Shown here piece after piece: positions 15,839 to 15,930 of a stretch of 15,930 nucleotides of DNA (position 1 is the stretch's first letter; each line of letters starts with the position of its first letter). A program made the translations under genes and the position numbers. The notes under the pieces are model-generated. The model did no database searches. It was not told where the DNA came from and saw nothing but the letters and a program-made list of their open reading frames with translations. This DNA comes from Betaproteobacteria bacterium UBA2293 (GTDB lineage Bacteria > Pseudomonadota > Gammaproteobacteria > Burkholderiales > Rhodocyclaceae). The DNA is taken from the NCBI GenBank assembly GCA_002345845.1, contig DDWF01000056.1, positions 14,618 to 30,547 on the forward strand, read 5' to 3'.

Positions 15839-15930
15839 GATGCCGGATACCTACCGCCAAATGTGGAAAACCCTGACGGCCGGCAACATCTGGCGCGGGG
15901 AGCTGATCAACCGGCGCCGGGATGGCAGCA
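15715..15930. repeat. Imperfect 88-bp inverted repeat of PAS-coding sequence
   Basis: The arms are 15715-15802 (coding on minus) and 15843-15930 (coding on plus), with a 40-base spacer. By hand I count 7 mismatches in 88 bases. In codon terms four are silent and three are conservative replacements (Glu/Asp, Phe/Tyr, Gln/Arg). The right arm reaches the window edge, so the repeat may be longer. Both arms encode the MWKTLTAGNIWRGELIN part of a PAS domain, reading away from each other. Confidence 0.9.
15840..15930 (+). CDS. PAS-domain coding fragment running off the right edge
   Basis: From the ATG at 15840 the plus strand reads MPDTYRQMWKTLTAGN and onward to RRRDGS at the window end. This is the same PAS segment as in the minus-strand kinase, with a few substitutions. 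Homology begins at about 15843, in the middle of a PAS domain, so the upstream half of its own gene is missing too. No promoter or ribosome binding site can exist between it and the divergent kinase. It is probably part of a second, paralogous PAS kinase or cyclase gene. Confidence 0.6.
   Translation, partial: MPDTYRQMWKTLTAGNIWRGELINRRRDGS

Noticed and set aside
15715..15930. Invertible promoter or shufflon-type switch
   Set aside because: Only 40 bases separate the arms and no recombinase gene is present, so there is no segment worth inverting between them.

Overview
The window is GC-rich bacterial DNA packed with genes on both strands. It carries no rRNA, tRNA, CRISPR array, transposase or phage gene that I can see. 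The gene content points to a betaproteobacterium, most likely in the Rhodocyclales (Dechloromonas/Azonexus-like): a fused MnmC beside class II LysS, an Aer-type PAS chemoreceptor, a MASE2 diguanylate cyclase with a bacteriohemerythrin tail, multidomain hybrid kinases and an arsenosugar-type radical SAM enzyme. The taxonomic placement is inference from family content, not from a search.

Layout. (A) 1-1622, plus strand: the C-terminal part of a hybrid histidine kinase (ATPase, receiver, HPt) that enters from the left edge, followed by a small two-helix membrane protein. (B) 1627-4454, minus strand: a tight three-gene unit reading arsS-type radical SAM enzyme, exported DUF3047 protein, then a FAD/NAD(P) oxidoreductase of the type found fused to the N-terminus of SelD. 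(C) 4712-7947: two redox or oxygen sensors that converge, a MASE2-GGDEF-hemerythrin diguanylate cyclase (plus) and an Aer-like PAS chemoreceptor (minus). (D) 8172-14036, minus strand, mostly housekeeping: metY, an unrecognised 284-residue protein, mnmC and lysS. (E) 14162-15930: a second hybrid kinase on the minus strand whose sensory PAS domain is cut short at about 15838. Immediately beyond it, a diverged copy of the same PAS segment runs in the opposite direction off the right edge.

How the genes fit together. Regions A, C and E are signal transduction: phosphorelay, c-di-GMP and chemotaxis. Oxygen or redox is the clearest input, through the diiron hemerythrin ligands and the Aer FAD-PAS motif. 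Region B looks like a small metabolic module related to arsenosugar synthesis, but no arsM methyltransferase or arsenic regulator lies in the window. Region D covers methionine synthesis, tRNA wobble modification and lysine tRNA charging.

The most unusual structure is the imperfect 88-bp inverted repeat at 15715-15930, made of two PAS-coding segments placed head to head. It is either a real rearrangement between paralogous kinases or an assembly chimera, and should be settled before anything is built on the right end. The arsS-DUF3047-flavoprotein unit is the best candidate for a little-described metabolic system.
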